Assembly: GCF_937888285.1 (NCBI RefSeq)
Contig: NZ_CALART010000006.1
Coordinates: forward strand, 32,625 to 96,624
Direction of reading: 5' to 3'
Source: an uncultured Aquimonas sp.
GTDB lineage: Bacteria; Pseudomonadota; Gammaproteobacteria; Xanthomonadales; Xanthomonadaceae
Length of the DNA: 64,000 nucleotides
In this document: piece after piece, positions 54,920 to 64,000 of the stretch
Layout: each line of letters starts with the position of its first letter
Numbering within the stretch: the first letter of the stretch is position 1
The notes under the pieces: generated by a model
Told to the model about the DNA's origin: nothing
Database searches by the model: none
What the model saw: only the letters and a program-made list of their open reading frames with translations
Translations under genes and position numbers: made by a program

Positions 54920-56785
54920 GTGGGGGAAGGCGTGGCGGCAGGCAAACGGTGGGGCGGCGCGCTGGCGCTGGCATGGGGATTGTTGTTCGGCTTGGCAGGC
55001 TATGCGGGCACGCAGCTGCCAGATCTGACCGCGCGCGGCTCGCAGCCCGGTCTGACGCATCCACTTGAGAACTCCGGCAACTGCATGGGTTGCCACGCGG
55101 GCGGCACGATCGAGTTCCACTATCCGGCGACCAGCTGGAAGGGCTCGATGATGGCCAATGCCGGGCGCGATCCGGTGTTCTGGGCTGCCCTGGATGTCGC
55201 CAACGCCGACGGCGAGAGCATCGGTGTGCCCGGCATCGGCGACTGGTGTCTGCGCTGCCATGTGCCCGAAGGCTGGTTCGCAGGGCGGGTCAGCAAGACC
55301 GGTGACGGCGGCCGCGTCGACGGCAGCAACGGCTGCCTGCTGCAGGGCAAGCACGACGATGTGCCCGGCTTCGGCAACGACTACTCGGGCGTCGGCTGCC
55401 ACTACTGCCATCGGGCCGAGCCGAACGGCCCCAACGGCGAGCCCAACTATCTGGAGAGCGGTGACCTCTGGCTGGATGACGTCGCCTGCGCCAATGGCGG
55501 CAGCGGGCCGTGCCGCGGCGGGCCCTACGACTACGACAGCGAAGGTACCAACCCGCCGCCGCACCCCTGGAAGCACTCGCCGCATCTGTCCAGCAGCGAG
55601 ATGTGCGGCAGCTGCCACAACGTCACCTCGCCGCTCAACAACGGCGTGCCGCTGCGCACCTTGATCACCCCGGCTGGGGTCGACACCGGCATCGCCTTTC
55701 CCATCGAGCGCACCTACACCGAGTGGCTGAAGAGCGACTACGGCACCGCCCTGTTCGCCGATGGCGTGGAATCCGCGCCGGTGCAGAACCAGCCGGGCGT
55801 GGTGGTGAAGCAGCAGCAGACCTGCCAGGACTGCCATATGGAGATCGCCCGCAGCGAGGACCCGGAAGAGCAGTTCCTGGGCTGTTTCTTCGGCCCCAAT
55901 CGCAACGGCAGCCTGTCGGTACACAACTTCTCCGGCGCGAACACCTGGGTGCCGAAGATCCTGAAGGGCGAGTTCCCGGCATTGGGCTACGACGAAGCCT
56001 TCGACCAGGCCATCCTCTGGTCGACGGCGCTGCTGACCGAACGGACTGCCACGCTGGTCACGCGCGGAGTTCGCAGCGGGGGCGGCCAGACGCTCGAGGT
56101 CGAGGTCGAAGTCACCAACCTGTCCGGACACAAGCTGCCGACCGGGTATTCCGAAGGGCGCCGCATGTGGATCGAGCTGGAGGTGCGCGATGCCGGCGGC
56201 GCGCTGGTTTACCGCAACGGCAGTTGGGACCCCGCCTCCGGCGAGCTGCAGCGCGACGCGCAGACGCGGGTGTACGAAATCAAGCAGGGCATCTGGGATG
56301 CCGAGTCCGGCACCTGCCGGATCACCGATGCGCAGGGCAGGGCGAGCTTCCACTTCGCGCTCAACAACTGCGTGGCCAAGGACAATCGCATTCCCCCGCT
56401 GGGCTTCACCGGCGGCGACGATGTCGAGGTGGCGCCGGTCGGCGCGACCTATGCACCGGTCGCGCCCGGCTCGAACCGCCTACGCAACGTGGACGTCGCG
56501 CAGTACAGCATCCCGGTGGCTGGCACTTCCGGCGCGCTGACGGTGACGGCACGGCTGCACTTCCAGGCCTCGAGCAAGGAATACATCGAGTTTCTGCGCA
56601 ACCAGGCCGTCGAGCGCGGCTTCGAGGGCGAAAACCAGATGTGCGAAGGCGGGCCCGGGCGGCCGTTCTCCGTGGGGCCGCAAGGCCTGACGCGCGGGGC
56701 CTACCTCTATGGCCTGTGGTCGAATCCGGCGTATGGCAAGTCGCCACCGGTACAGATGCGCAGCGCGTCGGCCGTCGTGCCCTGA
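54920..56785 (+). CDS. Exported five-haem cytochrome c
   Basis: A 621-residue protein with five C-x2-CH sites: CMGCH, CLRCH, CHYCH, CGSCH and CQDCH, all in the first half. A hydrophobic export segment lies near residues 13-30. The second half is beta-rich with NLSGHKLPTGYSEGRRMWIEL, a pattern seen in secreted multihaem cytochromes, and ends without anchor. Role is probably extracellular or periplasmic electron transfer; partner unknown. GTG 54920 and GTG 54932 are both possible starts; the second has GGGGAAGG but too close. The gene stands alone, 108 bp before a secreted DGFE protein gene. Confidence 0.8.
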   Translation: MGEGVAAGKRWGGALALAWGLLFGLAGYAGTQLPDLTARGSQPGLTHPLENSGNCMGCHAGGTIEFHYPATSWKGSMMANAGRDPVFWAALDVANADGESIGVPGIGDWCLRCHVPEGWFAGRVSKTGDGGRVDGSNGCLLQGKHDDVPGFGNDYSGVGCHYCHRAEPNGPNGEPNYLESGDLWLDDVACANGGSGPCRGGPYDYDSEGTNPPPHPWKHSPHLSSSEMCGSCHNVTSPLNNGVPLRTLITPAGVDTGIAFPIERTYTEWLKSDYGTALFADGVESAPVQNQPGVVVKQQQTCQDCHMEIARSEDPEEQFLGCFFGPNRNGSLSVHNFSGANTWVPKILKGEFPALGYDEAFDQAILWSTALLTERTATLVTRGVRSGGGQTLEVEVEVTNLSGHKLPTGYSEGRRMWIELEVRDAGGALVYRNGSWDPASGELQRDAQTRVYEIKQGIWDAESGTCRITDAQGRASFHFALNNCVAKDNRIPPLGFTGGDDVEVAPVGATYAPVAPGSNRLRNVDVAQYSIPVAGTSGALTVTARLHFQASSKEYIEFLRNQAVERGFEGENQMCEGGPGRPFSVGPQGLTRGAYLYGLWSNPAYGKSPPVQMRSASAVVP

Positions 56786-56893
56786 CGCAAAACGACAGGA
56801 TCACGCCCTCATCCTGAGGCGTGAAGGGCTTCACAAACACGGGCGCGGGCAAGGAACAGGCTGCGCCCCTCAATCATGTTCTCGGGGGAGACG

Positions 56894-58933
56894 ATGCTGA
56901 AACACCTGACTTTGGCCCTGCTCGGCGCACTCTGCCTTGCGCCTTCGAATGCACCCTTTGCTGCCGAGCCTGAGGCGCCTGCGGCTTCGGTACAGCAGTG
57001 GACGGTATGGGGCGGCGAGCTGCGCTTCAACTGGAACCGCGACCTGATGCAGGACCTCGGCTTCAATGTCGGCGCCGCGCGCGACCGACTGGAGATCGGC
57101 GATGCCCCGCATATCGAGCGGATCGCCCTGCGCGAATCGGCTGGACTCGAAATCCGGGTGGCCGACTCGGCCGATTTCGTCGGCTTTGCCGGCGGTCGCC
57201 TGCAGGCCCGTGGAGGCTTCGAGGTCGAGGGCAAAGGCCTCAGCATCGACCTGCGCAATCTGGTGCTGCGTCCCAGTGCGGAGAACGCCTTCCGCATCGA
57301 TGTGGTCAGCGCCGACGGCGAGGTCTGGTTCTACATCGATCGCCTGATGTACAAGCTCGAAGGCGGCAGCGACCCCTTGATGAGCGTGCGTGCGATGGAC
57401 CTGCGGATCGCGCCCAGGCTGGCGTCGGCATTGGGCAACGACACCTATGCAGGCTGGGTCGTGGCAGGGCTTGAGATGTACGCGCGCGTGGCCACGCCCG
57501 GCGCAGTCGTCGCCGAGCCCGAGGGCAGTTCGCGCTGGCACGGCAGCCCGGCTCCGAACGGCGGCGTGTACGAAGTCGATGTCTTCATGAGCAGCTTTAC
57601 CCTGCAGTACACCCGCAAGCAGGCGGCGGCGGACGGTCCGGGCGGACAGAACACCGGCGTGGTCGTTTTCACGCCAAGTTCGACCCTGCGCAACAACCGC
57701 GGCACAGGAACGGCGGACGAATCCAACCTCAACAACCCGGTGATCGCGACCGTAGCGGGCGATCCGCTGGGAACCAGCAGTGCGCGCTATGCGGCCGATG
57801 TCCCCTGGTGGCAGAAGTTCTCCGGCAACTTCGCGCCGCACGGCAATGACCAGCATCCTTACCTGATCTGGAATCTGTACCGCGTCGATTCCACTGGCCG
57901 CATCGAGCAGATCGGACGGTCCGGCGTGAAGCACGCCTGGCTGACGACCAACTCGCCCTGCGACGTCAACCCGGGCAACAACCACATCCTCGGCCGCGGC
58001 TGCGTGGACACCTACGGCACCGGCAACAATGATGCGATCGGCGACCTCGGCCCGCGCAACGAGATTCTGCCCTTCACCGGCCAGTGGGGCCGCTGCGGCT
58101 CGGTCTACGACGCCGACTGCAACGGCGCGCGCGACACCAGCTCGCCCTGTTCCAATGTCGGTGGTGCGGACTGCAGTTCCTACGCCTTCCGCATGCCGGT
58201 GATCGAGCAGTTCATCGACACTACGCTGAATGCGGGCGCCACCTATTTCGCCGAGTCCTGGTACATCGTCCGCGACGACATCAACTTCCAGAACACGATG
58301 CAGTCGGCGCCGATCACCTTCAGCTGGACCGGCAGCACCTGGAGCAGCGCCAACGGCTCTCCCCTGCGTCTTGGACCTGCGCTGGGACGCTGGGTGGCGC
58401 CGAACACGTCGGCCGCGAACGAGCGCAGCCTCGACATCAAGACCGGCGAGGGCAACCTGCGTGTCGCCATGCGGGTGAACGATCTGGGCGGTGGCCAGTA
58501 CCGCTACGACTACGCGGTGATGAACTTCGACTTCGCGCGTGCCGTGACGCAGGGGGCCGAGCCCAACCTGCGCGTACTTCGGAACAACGGATTCAACCGA
58601 TTCGAGCTGCCGATGCCGGCGGGCGCACAGCTGGTCTCCACCGAGTTCGCCGACGGTGATCTCGACGCCGGCAACGACTGGAGCTTCTCGCGCCAGGGAT
58701 CGAGCCTGATCTGGCAGGCGGGCGGCACGTCGACCGCGCCCCTGAATCCCTTGAACTGGGGCGTCATGTTCCGTTTCTCAGTCACCACCGACCAGGCGCC
58801 GCAGAACGGCAGTGGTTTCCTTGGCATCGCCGAGACGGGTACGCCTGCGAACGTTCGCGTCGATACCCTGGTGCCCGGGGCGGCTGCCGTGAACCCCGAC
58901 GGCGTGTTCGCAGACGGGTTCGAAGTGCAGTGA
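56894..58933 (+). CDS. Large secreted protein with C-terminal F-x-DGFE motif, function unknown
   Basis: A 679-residue exported protein. ATG 56894 follows GGGGGAG and opens a signal peptide (MLKHLTLALLGALCLAPSNAPFAAE). The body is beta-rich; six or more Cys in the middle (SPCDVN, GRGCVDT, GRCGSVYDADCNG, SPCSNVGGADCSS) suggest disulfides outside the cytoplasm. The C-terminus reads AVNPDGVFADGFEVQ, the same F-x-DGFE ending as the beta-helix protein at 36987. It follows the five-haem cytochrome gene by 108 bp and may be co-expressed. No enzyme family recognised. Confidence 0.75.
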   Translation: MLKHLTLALLGALCLAPSNAPFAAEPEAPAASVQQWTVWGGELRFNWNRDLMQDLGFNVGAARDRLEIGDAPHIERIALRESAGLEIRVADSADFVGFAGGRLQARGGFEVEGKGLSIDLRNLVLRPSAENAFRIDVVSADGEVWFYIDRLMYKLEGGSDPLMSVRAMDLRIAPRLASALGNDTYAGWVVAGLEMYARVATPGAVVAEPEGSSRWHGSPAPNGGVYEVDVFMSSFTLQYTRKQAAADGPGGQNTGVVVFTPSSTLRNNRGTGTADESNLNNPVIATVAGDPLGTSSARYAADVPWWQKFSGNFAPHGNDQHPYLIWNLYRVDSTGRIEQIGRSGVKHAWLTTNSPCDVNPGNNHILGRGCVDTYGTGNNDAIGDLGPRNEILPFTGQWGRCGSVYDADCNGARDTSSPCSNVGGADCSSYAFRMPVIEQFIDTTLNAGATYFAESWYIVRDDINFQNTMQSAPITFSWTGSTWSSANGSPLRLGPALGRWVAPNTSAANERSLDIKTGEGNLRVAMRVNDLGGGQYRYDYAVMNFDFARAVTQGAEPNLRVLRNNGFNRFELPMPAGAQLVSTEFADGDLDAGNDWSFSRQGSSLIWQAGGTSTAPLNPLNWGVMFRFSVTTDQAPQNGSGFLGIAETGTPANVRVDTLVPGAAAVNPDGVFADGFEVQ

Positions 58934-59025
58934 GACATGTCCCGTCGGCGGCTCAGGCCGCCGACGGGTTCTCGCACCGTGAGAGGCTTTCGCGCCGTGC
59001 GGAGGCTGCGAACGACGCGCACACG

Positions 59026-59059
59026 AAAGGCCCGGCCTGCTCGCGCAGGCCGGGCCTTT
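59026..59059. terminator. Bidirectional terminator between the DGFE protein gene and infA
   Basis: Perfect 15-bp stem AAAGGCCCGGCCTGC / GCAGGCCGGGCCTTT with loop TCGC; T-rich on the plus side (tttgttgtt), A-rich on the other. It serves two convergent genes whose stops are at 58933 and 59069. Confidence 0.9.
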
Positions 59060-59068
59060 GTTGTTCGC

Positions 59069-59287
59069 TCACTTCATGCGGTAGGTGATGCGACCCTTGG
59101 TGAGGTCGTAGGGGGTCATTTCGACCTTCACCTTGTCGCCGGTCAGGATGCGGATGTAGTTCTTGCGCATGCGACCGGAGATGTGGGCAGTCACCACGTG
59201 GCCGTTCTCCAGCTTCACGCGGAACACGGTGTTGGGAAGGGTCTCCAACACGGTGCCCTCCATCTCGATGGAATCGTCTTTGGACAT
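59069..59287 (-). CDS. infA: Translation initiation factor IF-1
   Basis: A 72-residue OB-fold protein: MSKDDSIEMEGTVLETLPNT at the start, FRVKLENGHVVTAHISGRMR in the centre and GRITYRMK at the end, nearly the universal sequence. It binds the ribosomal A site during initiation. ATG 59287 gives the standard length. Its place between clpA and aat is typical of Xanthomonadales. Confidence 0.97.
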   Translation of the reverse strand: MSKDDSIEMEGTVLETLPNTVFRVKLENGHVVTAHISGRMRKNYIRILTGDKVKVEMTPYDLTKGRITYRMK

Positions 59288-59401
59288 TCGGTCTTTGGGT
59301 AGGAAGCGGCCTGCGGGCCGCGGACAAGTCGCGCATTCTGCCACGCCTGAGCTCGGCGGAGAAGCGCGCCCGCACTGCCGGAGCCCGAGCGCCCGGTCGC
59401 T

Positions 59402-60136
59402 TCAGCCCCGGACGGCAGTGGCCGGCAGCGCTCCGAAGTCCCGCGTCCAATGCCCCGGCCGTCCGGGCAGGGCGGTGAGCGCCGAGAGTCGTGTCAGGAA
59501 TTCCGATCGCGGAATCGGCCTGAAACCGAGGCTGGCGAGGTGCTCGGATTCGACCTGGCCGTCCAACAGAGGCATGTCCCATTCGTCAAGACGCTGGCAC
59601 AGCGCGGCGATCACGCATTTGGAGGCGCCCGATTCGAGGCTGAACATCGATTCGCCGAAAAAGGCCCGTCCCAGACTGATGCCGTAGAGCCCGCCGATCA
59701 GACGCTCGCCGTCCCAGGCTTCGATCGAATGCGCATGGCCCAGCCGGTGCAGCTCGATGTAAGCGCGGCGGATCGCCGGCACGATCCAAGTGCCGCGCTG
59801 GCCGCGGCGGGGCAACTTTGCGCAGTGGGTGATCACCGACTCGAAGGCCCGGTCTGCGGTCACGACCCAGCTGCGACCGCGCAGCTCGCGACGGAAGCGG
59901 CGCGTGAGGTTCAGGGCATCGGTGGCGATCACCATGCGCGGGTCAGGGCTCCACCACAGCGGCGGCTCGCCCGGCGAGAACCACGGGAAGATGCCCCGCG
60001 CATACGCGCGCAACAGACGCTCGGGCTCCAGCCCACCGCCCCAGGCCAGCAGTCCATTGGGATCACGCAGGGCTTGCTCGACCGGAGGGAAGGCCGAATC
60101 CGGGTCAGCGCCGAGTTCGGGCAGGCGGAAGCTCAT
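59402..60136 (-). CDS. aat: Leucyl/phenylalanyl-tRNA-protein transferase
   Basis: A 244-residue enzyme that adds Leu or Phe to N-terminal Lys/Arg, making N-degrons for ClpS-ClpAP encoded nearby. Motifs: GLLAWGGGLEPERLLRAYAR, GIFPWFSPGEPPLWWSPDPR, HSIEAWDGERLIGGLYGISL, FFGESMFSLESGASK. ATG 60136 overlaps the upstream stop by 4 bp, so it is co-translated with the DUF482 gene. Confidence 0.95.
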   Translation of the reverse strand: MSFRLPELGADPDSAFPPVEQALRDPNGLLAWGGGLEPERLLRAYARGIFPWFSPGEPPLWWSPDPRMVIATDALNLTRRFRRELRGRSWVVTADRAFESVITHCAKLPRRGQRGTWIVPAIRRAYIELHRLGHAHSIEAWDGERLIGGLYGISLGRAFFGESMFSLESGASKCVIAALCQRLDEWDMPLLDGQVESEHLASLGFRPIPRSEFLTRLSALTALPGRPGHWTRDFGALPATAVRG

Positions 60137-61269
60137 TCCTGGCCGCCCCCCTGCCGGTACGGGCTGTGCGCCAGCAGTTCCTGCCGATACTGAGCCAGCC
60201 AGCGGCGTTCGTCCTCGATCGATCGCGCCACGGCCTCGCGAAACGCCGCCATCGGCAGGAAGTGGCTGGAGTGCGTAGCTGTCGGCAGGAACCCGCGGGC
60301 AAGCTTGTGCTCACCCTGCGCGCCAGGCTCGAAGCGCTTCAGGCCTTGCTCGATGCAGTACTCGATGCCCTGGTGGTAGCAGCACTCGAAGTGCAGACCC
60401 GGCACTTCCTCGAAGCAGCCCCAGTAGCGACCGTACAGGGTGTCGGCCGAGCGCAGGCACAGCGCCATGGCGATGACTTCCTCATCGCGCTCGGCCAGCA
60501 CCAGCAGCAGGCCGCGATCCAGCGCGCGCGCCAGATGCCGGAAAAAGTCGAGCGTCAGCGCCGCGTGGTTGCCCTTGTCATCGAAGGTCCGGCAGTACAG
60601 GCGGTGGGCGACAGCGATCTCCTCTTCACTCGCGGCATCGCCGTGCACGCGGCGCAAGCGAATACCTGCGCGGGCCACCTGGGCGCGCTCCTGGCGCAGG
60701 TTCTTGCGCTTCTTCGAGGACAGCGCGGCGAGGAAGTCCTCGAAGCACGCGTAGCCGGTGTTGTGCCAGTGGAACTGGAGGTCGGTGCGCGCCAGCCACG
60801 CGCCATCGGGCACATCCTCGATCGGGTGGAAGTTGATGTGCGCGCCCGAGAGCCGATGCTCGCTCGCGAAACTCTCCAGCGCGCGCAGCAGCTCGGTGCG
60901 GAGCCCTGCATCGCCCGCGCAGAGCAGGCGCGGCCCGGTGACGGGCGAGTAGGGCACGGCCACCAGCAGCTTGGGGAAGTAGTCGAGTCCGGCGCGGAAG
61001 TAGGCGTCCGCCCAGGCGTGATCGAACACGAACTCGCCGTGCGAGTTGGTCTTGAGGTAGCAGGGCGCGGCAGCCTGAAGTTCGCCCGCCTCGTTCTCGA
61101 TCAGCAGATGGTGCGGGTTCCAGCCCCAGCGCGGCCGCAGGCAGCCGGTCTCTTCCAGCCCCGAGAGGAAGGCGTGCGAGGTGAACGGATCATCGCTGCC
61201 GCGCAGCGCGTCCCAGCGGACTGCATCGACCTCGGCAAGGCGCGGAACGAAGCGATGGCGCAGCAGCAT
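60133..61269 (-). CDS. DUF482/GNAT-fold acyltransferase (FemAB-like)
   Basis: A 378-residue protein of the COG3146/DUF482 family, with a FemAB-like double GNAT fold. Seen: DPFTSHAFLSGLEETG, HWHNTGYACFEDFLAALSSKKRKNLR split over the centre, ECCYHQGIEYCIEQGLKRFE and EHKLARGFLPTATHSSHF near the end. Peptidoglycan-related or aminoacyl-tRNA-dependent transfer is guessed from the fold; no substrate is known. Coupled by ATGA overlap to aat, which fits a role with charged tRNA. Confidence 0.85.
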   Translation of the reverse strand: MLLRHRFVPRLAEVDAVRWDALRGSDDPFTSHAFLSGLEETGCLRPRWGWNPHHLLIENEAGELQAAAPCYLKTNSHGEFVFDHAWADAYFRAGLDYFPKLLVAVPYSPVTGPRLLCAGDAGLRTELLRALESFASEHRLSGAHINFHPIEDVPDGAWLARTDLQFHWHNTGYACFEDFLAALSSKKRKNLRQERAQVARAGIRLRRVHGDAASEEEIAVAHRLYCRTFDDKGNHAALTLDFFRHLARALDRGLLLVLAERDEEVIAMALCLRSADTLYGRYWGCFEEVPGLHFECCYHQGIEYCIEQGLKRFEPGAQGEHKLARGFLPTATHSSHFLPMAAFREAVARSIEDERRWLAQYRQELLAHSPYRQGGGQE

Positions 61270-61380
61270 GCGGGGCAGGGGTCCGAAGAGTTGGCATCAC
61301 GCTGGGCAAGGCCCCGTGCAAACGCAGTGAGTGCGCCTCGCGCAGCGGTGTCGGCCCGACACCGCTGCCGCGCAGATAGC

Positions 61381-62346
61381 TCAATGCTCGCCGTCGAGGA
61401 ACTTCTCGGCGTCGAGCGCGGCCATGCAGCCGAAGCCGGCCGAGGTGATGGCCTGGCGGTAGACCTGATCGGCGACATCGCCGGCAGCGAACACGCCGGG
61501 CACCGTGGTCGCGGTAGCGCCGCCCTCGATACCGCTGCGGATCTTCAGGTAGCCGTTCTTCATCTCCAGCTGGCCCTCGAACAGCGAGGTGTTCGGCGCA
61601 TGGCCAATCGCGACGAACACACCGGTGAGCGCGAGCTCGCGGCTGCTGCCGTCCTCGCGGCTCTTGATGCGCAGGCCGGTGATGCCGCTGTTGTCGCCGA
61701 GGAACTCCTCGACCTCGTGGTTCCAGACGATCTCGACCTTGCCGGCCTGCTCCTTGGCGAACAGCTTGTCCTGCAGGATCTTCTCGGCGCGGAACTTGTC
61801 GCGACGATGCACCACGGTGACCTTGCGGCAGATGTTCGACAGGTACAGGGCCTCTTCAACGGCGGTGTTGCCGCCGCCGATCACGGCGACGTCCTGGTCG
61901 CGGAAGAAGAAGCCGTCGCAGGTCGCGCAGGCCGACACGCCGCGGCCCTTGAAGGCGTCTTCCGAGGGCAGGCCGAGGTACTTGGCGGTGGCGCCGGTGG
62001 CGATGATCAGCGCATCGCAGGTGTACACGCCCGAGTCACCGGTCAGGGTGAATGGACGCTTGGACAGATCGGCCGTGTGGATGTGGTCGAACACCACCTC
62101 GGTCTCGAAGCGCTCGGCGTGTGCCTGCATGCGCGCCATCAGGTCCGGGCCCATCAGGCCATGGGCGTCGCCCGGCCAGTTGTCGACCTCGGTGGTGGTC
62201 ATCAGCTGGCCACCCTGCTGCAGGCCGGTGATGACCACGGGCTTCAGGTTGGCGCGGGCAGCGTAGACGGCGGCCGTCCATCCCGCCGGGCCGGAGCCCA
62301 GGATCAGCAGCGGACAGTGACGGACGGGCAGGGTGGATGCGCTCAT
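61381..62346 (-). CDS. trxB: Thioredoxin reductase
   Basis: A 321-residue flavoenzyme that reduces thioredoxin with NADPH. FAD site LILGSGPAGWTAAVYAARA, redox pair CATC in GVSACATCDGFFF, NADPH site VIGGGNTAVEEALYLS, and late GVFAAGDVADQVYRQAI. ATG 62346 has GGAGA upstream; the longer frame is not used. It is divergent from ftsK. Confidence 0.96.
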   Translation of the reverse strand: MSASTLPVRHCPLLILGSGPAGWTAAVYAARANLKPVVITGLQQGGQLMTTTEVDNWPGDAHGLMGPDLMARMQAHAERFETEVVFDHIHTADLSKRPFTLTGDSGVYTCDALIIATGATAKYLGLPSEDAFKGRGVSACATCDGFFFRDQDVAVIGGGNTAVEEALYLSNICRKVTVVHRRDKFRAEKILQDKLFAKEQAGKVEIVWNHEVEEFLGDNSGITGLRIKSREDGSSRELALTGVFVAIGHAPNTSLFEGQLEMKNGYLKIRSGIEGGATATTVPGVFAAGDVADQVYRQAITSAGFGCMAALDAEKFLDGEH

Positions 62347-62550
62347 GGGATCTCCGCCGCGGGCGCGGCATTGCGGGAAAGTGATGGCAGGGCAGCCGGA
62401 ACGGCTTGCCGGCGCAGCCCGCAAGGATGGGGGCTGCTTCCGAGTCGATCAAGCTGTCCTGCACTGGATATCCGGGAGACGCTGGCCCGGCCGGGGGCGC
62501 GTGTAGAATCGGCCACTGCCGTACGGACTCTCGCAAGGACCCCCGCGCAC

Positions 62551-64000
<1,450 letters not shown>

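Noticed and set aside
60133..61269. Arginyl-tRNA-protein transferase next to aat
   Set aside because: The sequence fits DUF482 and lacks the N-terminal Cys cluster of Ate/Bpt enzymes.

Overview
The window is a high-GC chromosome segment of a gammaproteobacterium, most likely of the order Lysobacterales (Xanthomonadales). Supporting this are the nudJ-mnmA-hflD block next to clpS-clpA-infA-aat-trxB-ftsK, the many REP-like palindromes, NPY-type small membrane proteins, and secreted proteins ending in an F-x-DGFE motif. Placement rests on gene order and protein style, not on a marker-gene comparison. No tRNA, rRNA, CRISPR array, integrase or transposase gene was seen.

Layout. 1-5.6 kb: CYTH-CHAD protein (partial), zinc-type CDF exporter, YbaN-like protein, and an ADP-forming acyl-CoA synthetase fused to a GNAT domain. 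5.9-12.4 kb (minus strand): a secreted 5'-nucleotidase, the betaine-lipid genes btaB and btaA behind a Pho-box-like site, and pbpC. 13.1-20.6 kb: a Reg_prop/Y_Y_Y/GGDEF sensor, a dihaem cytochrome and a penicillin-acylase-family enzyme. 20.7-22.9 kb: an AT-richer island with the layout of two integron gene cassettes without an integrase. One cassette encodes a proteasome/HslV-like protein with T1/D17/K33 in register, the other a HEPN-like protein. 23.2-27.3 kb: small unknown genes, lipoproteins and a SHOCT protein. 27.8-32.8 kb (minus strand): a candidate RiPP locus. It has two Thr/Ser/Cys-rich precursor peptides, a LanKC-like kinase/lyase protein that lacks the cyclase domain, a tyrosinase-family copper enzyme and a translationally coupled DUF2182 membrane protein. 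33.7-36.5 kb: a DinB protein, a methyltransferase, an SDR and small membrane proteins. 37-43.3 kb: a secreted beta-helix protein and a 1,530-residue protein with three glycosyltransferase modules. 43.4-64 kb: mrcB with a coupled lipoprotein, a DinG/YoaA helicase, tsaB, hflD-mnmA-nudJ, clpS-clpA, a five-haem cytochrome, a large secreted DGFE protein, infA, aat, a DUF482 acyltransferase, trxB and the start of ftsK.

The most novel-looking part is the RiPP locus. Both precursors have a leader-like N-terminal half and a 25-residue C-terminal segment beginning CTC, with cysteines at the same three positions (1, 3, 16). The adjacent enzyme has the lyase-like and kinase regions of class III lanthipeptide synthetases but stops where the cyclase would begin. 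Second is the proteasome-like integron cassette. Third is a likely phosphate-stress block: Pho-box-like site, btaA-btaB and a 5'-nucleotidase.

Several REP/REPIN-like repeat families fill the long intergenic gaps; no RAYT transposase is visible here.
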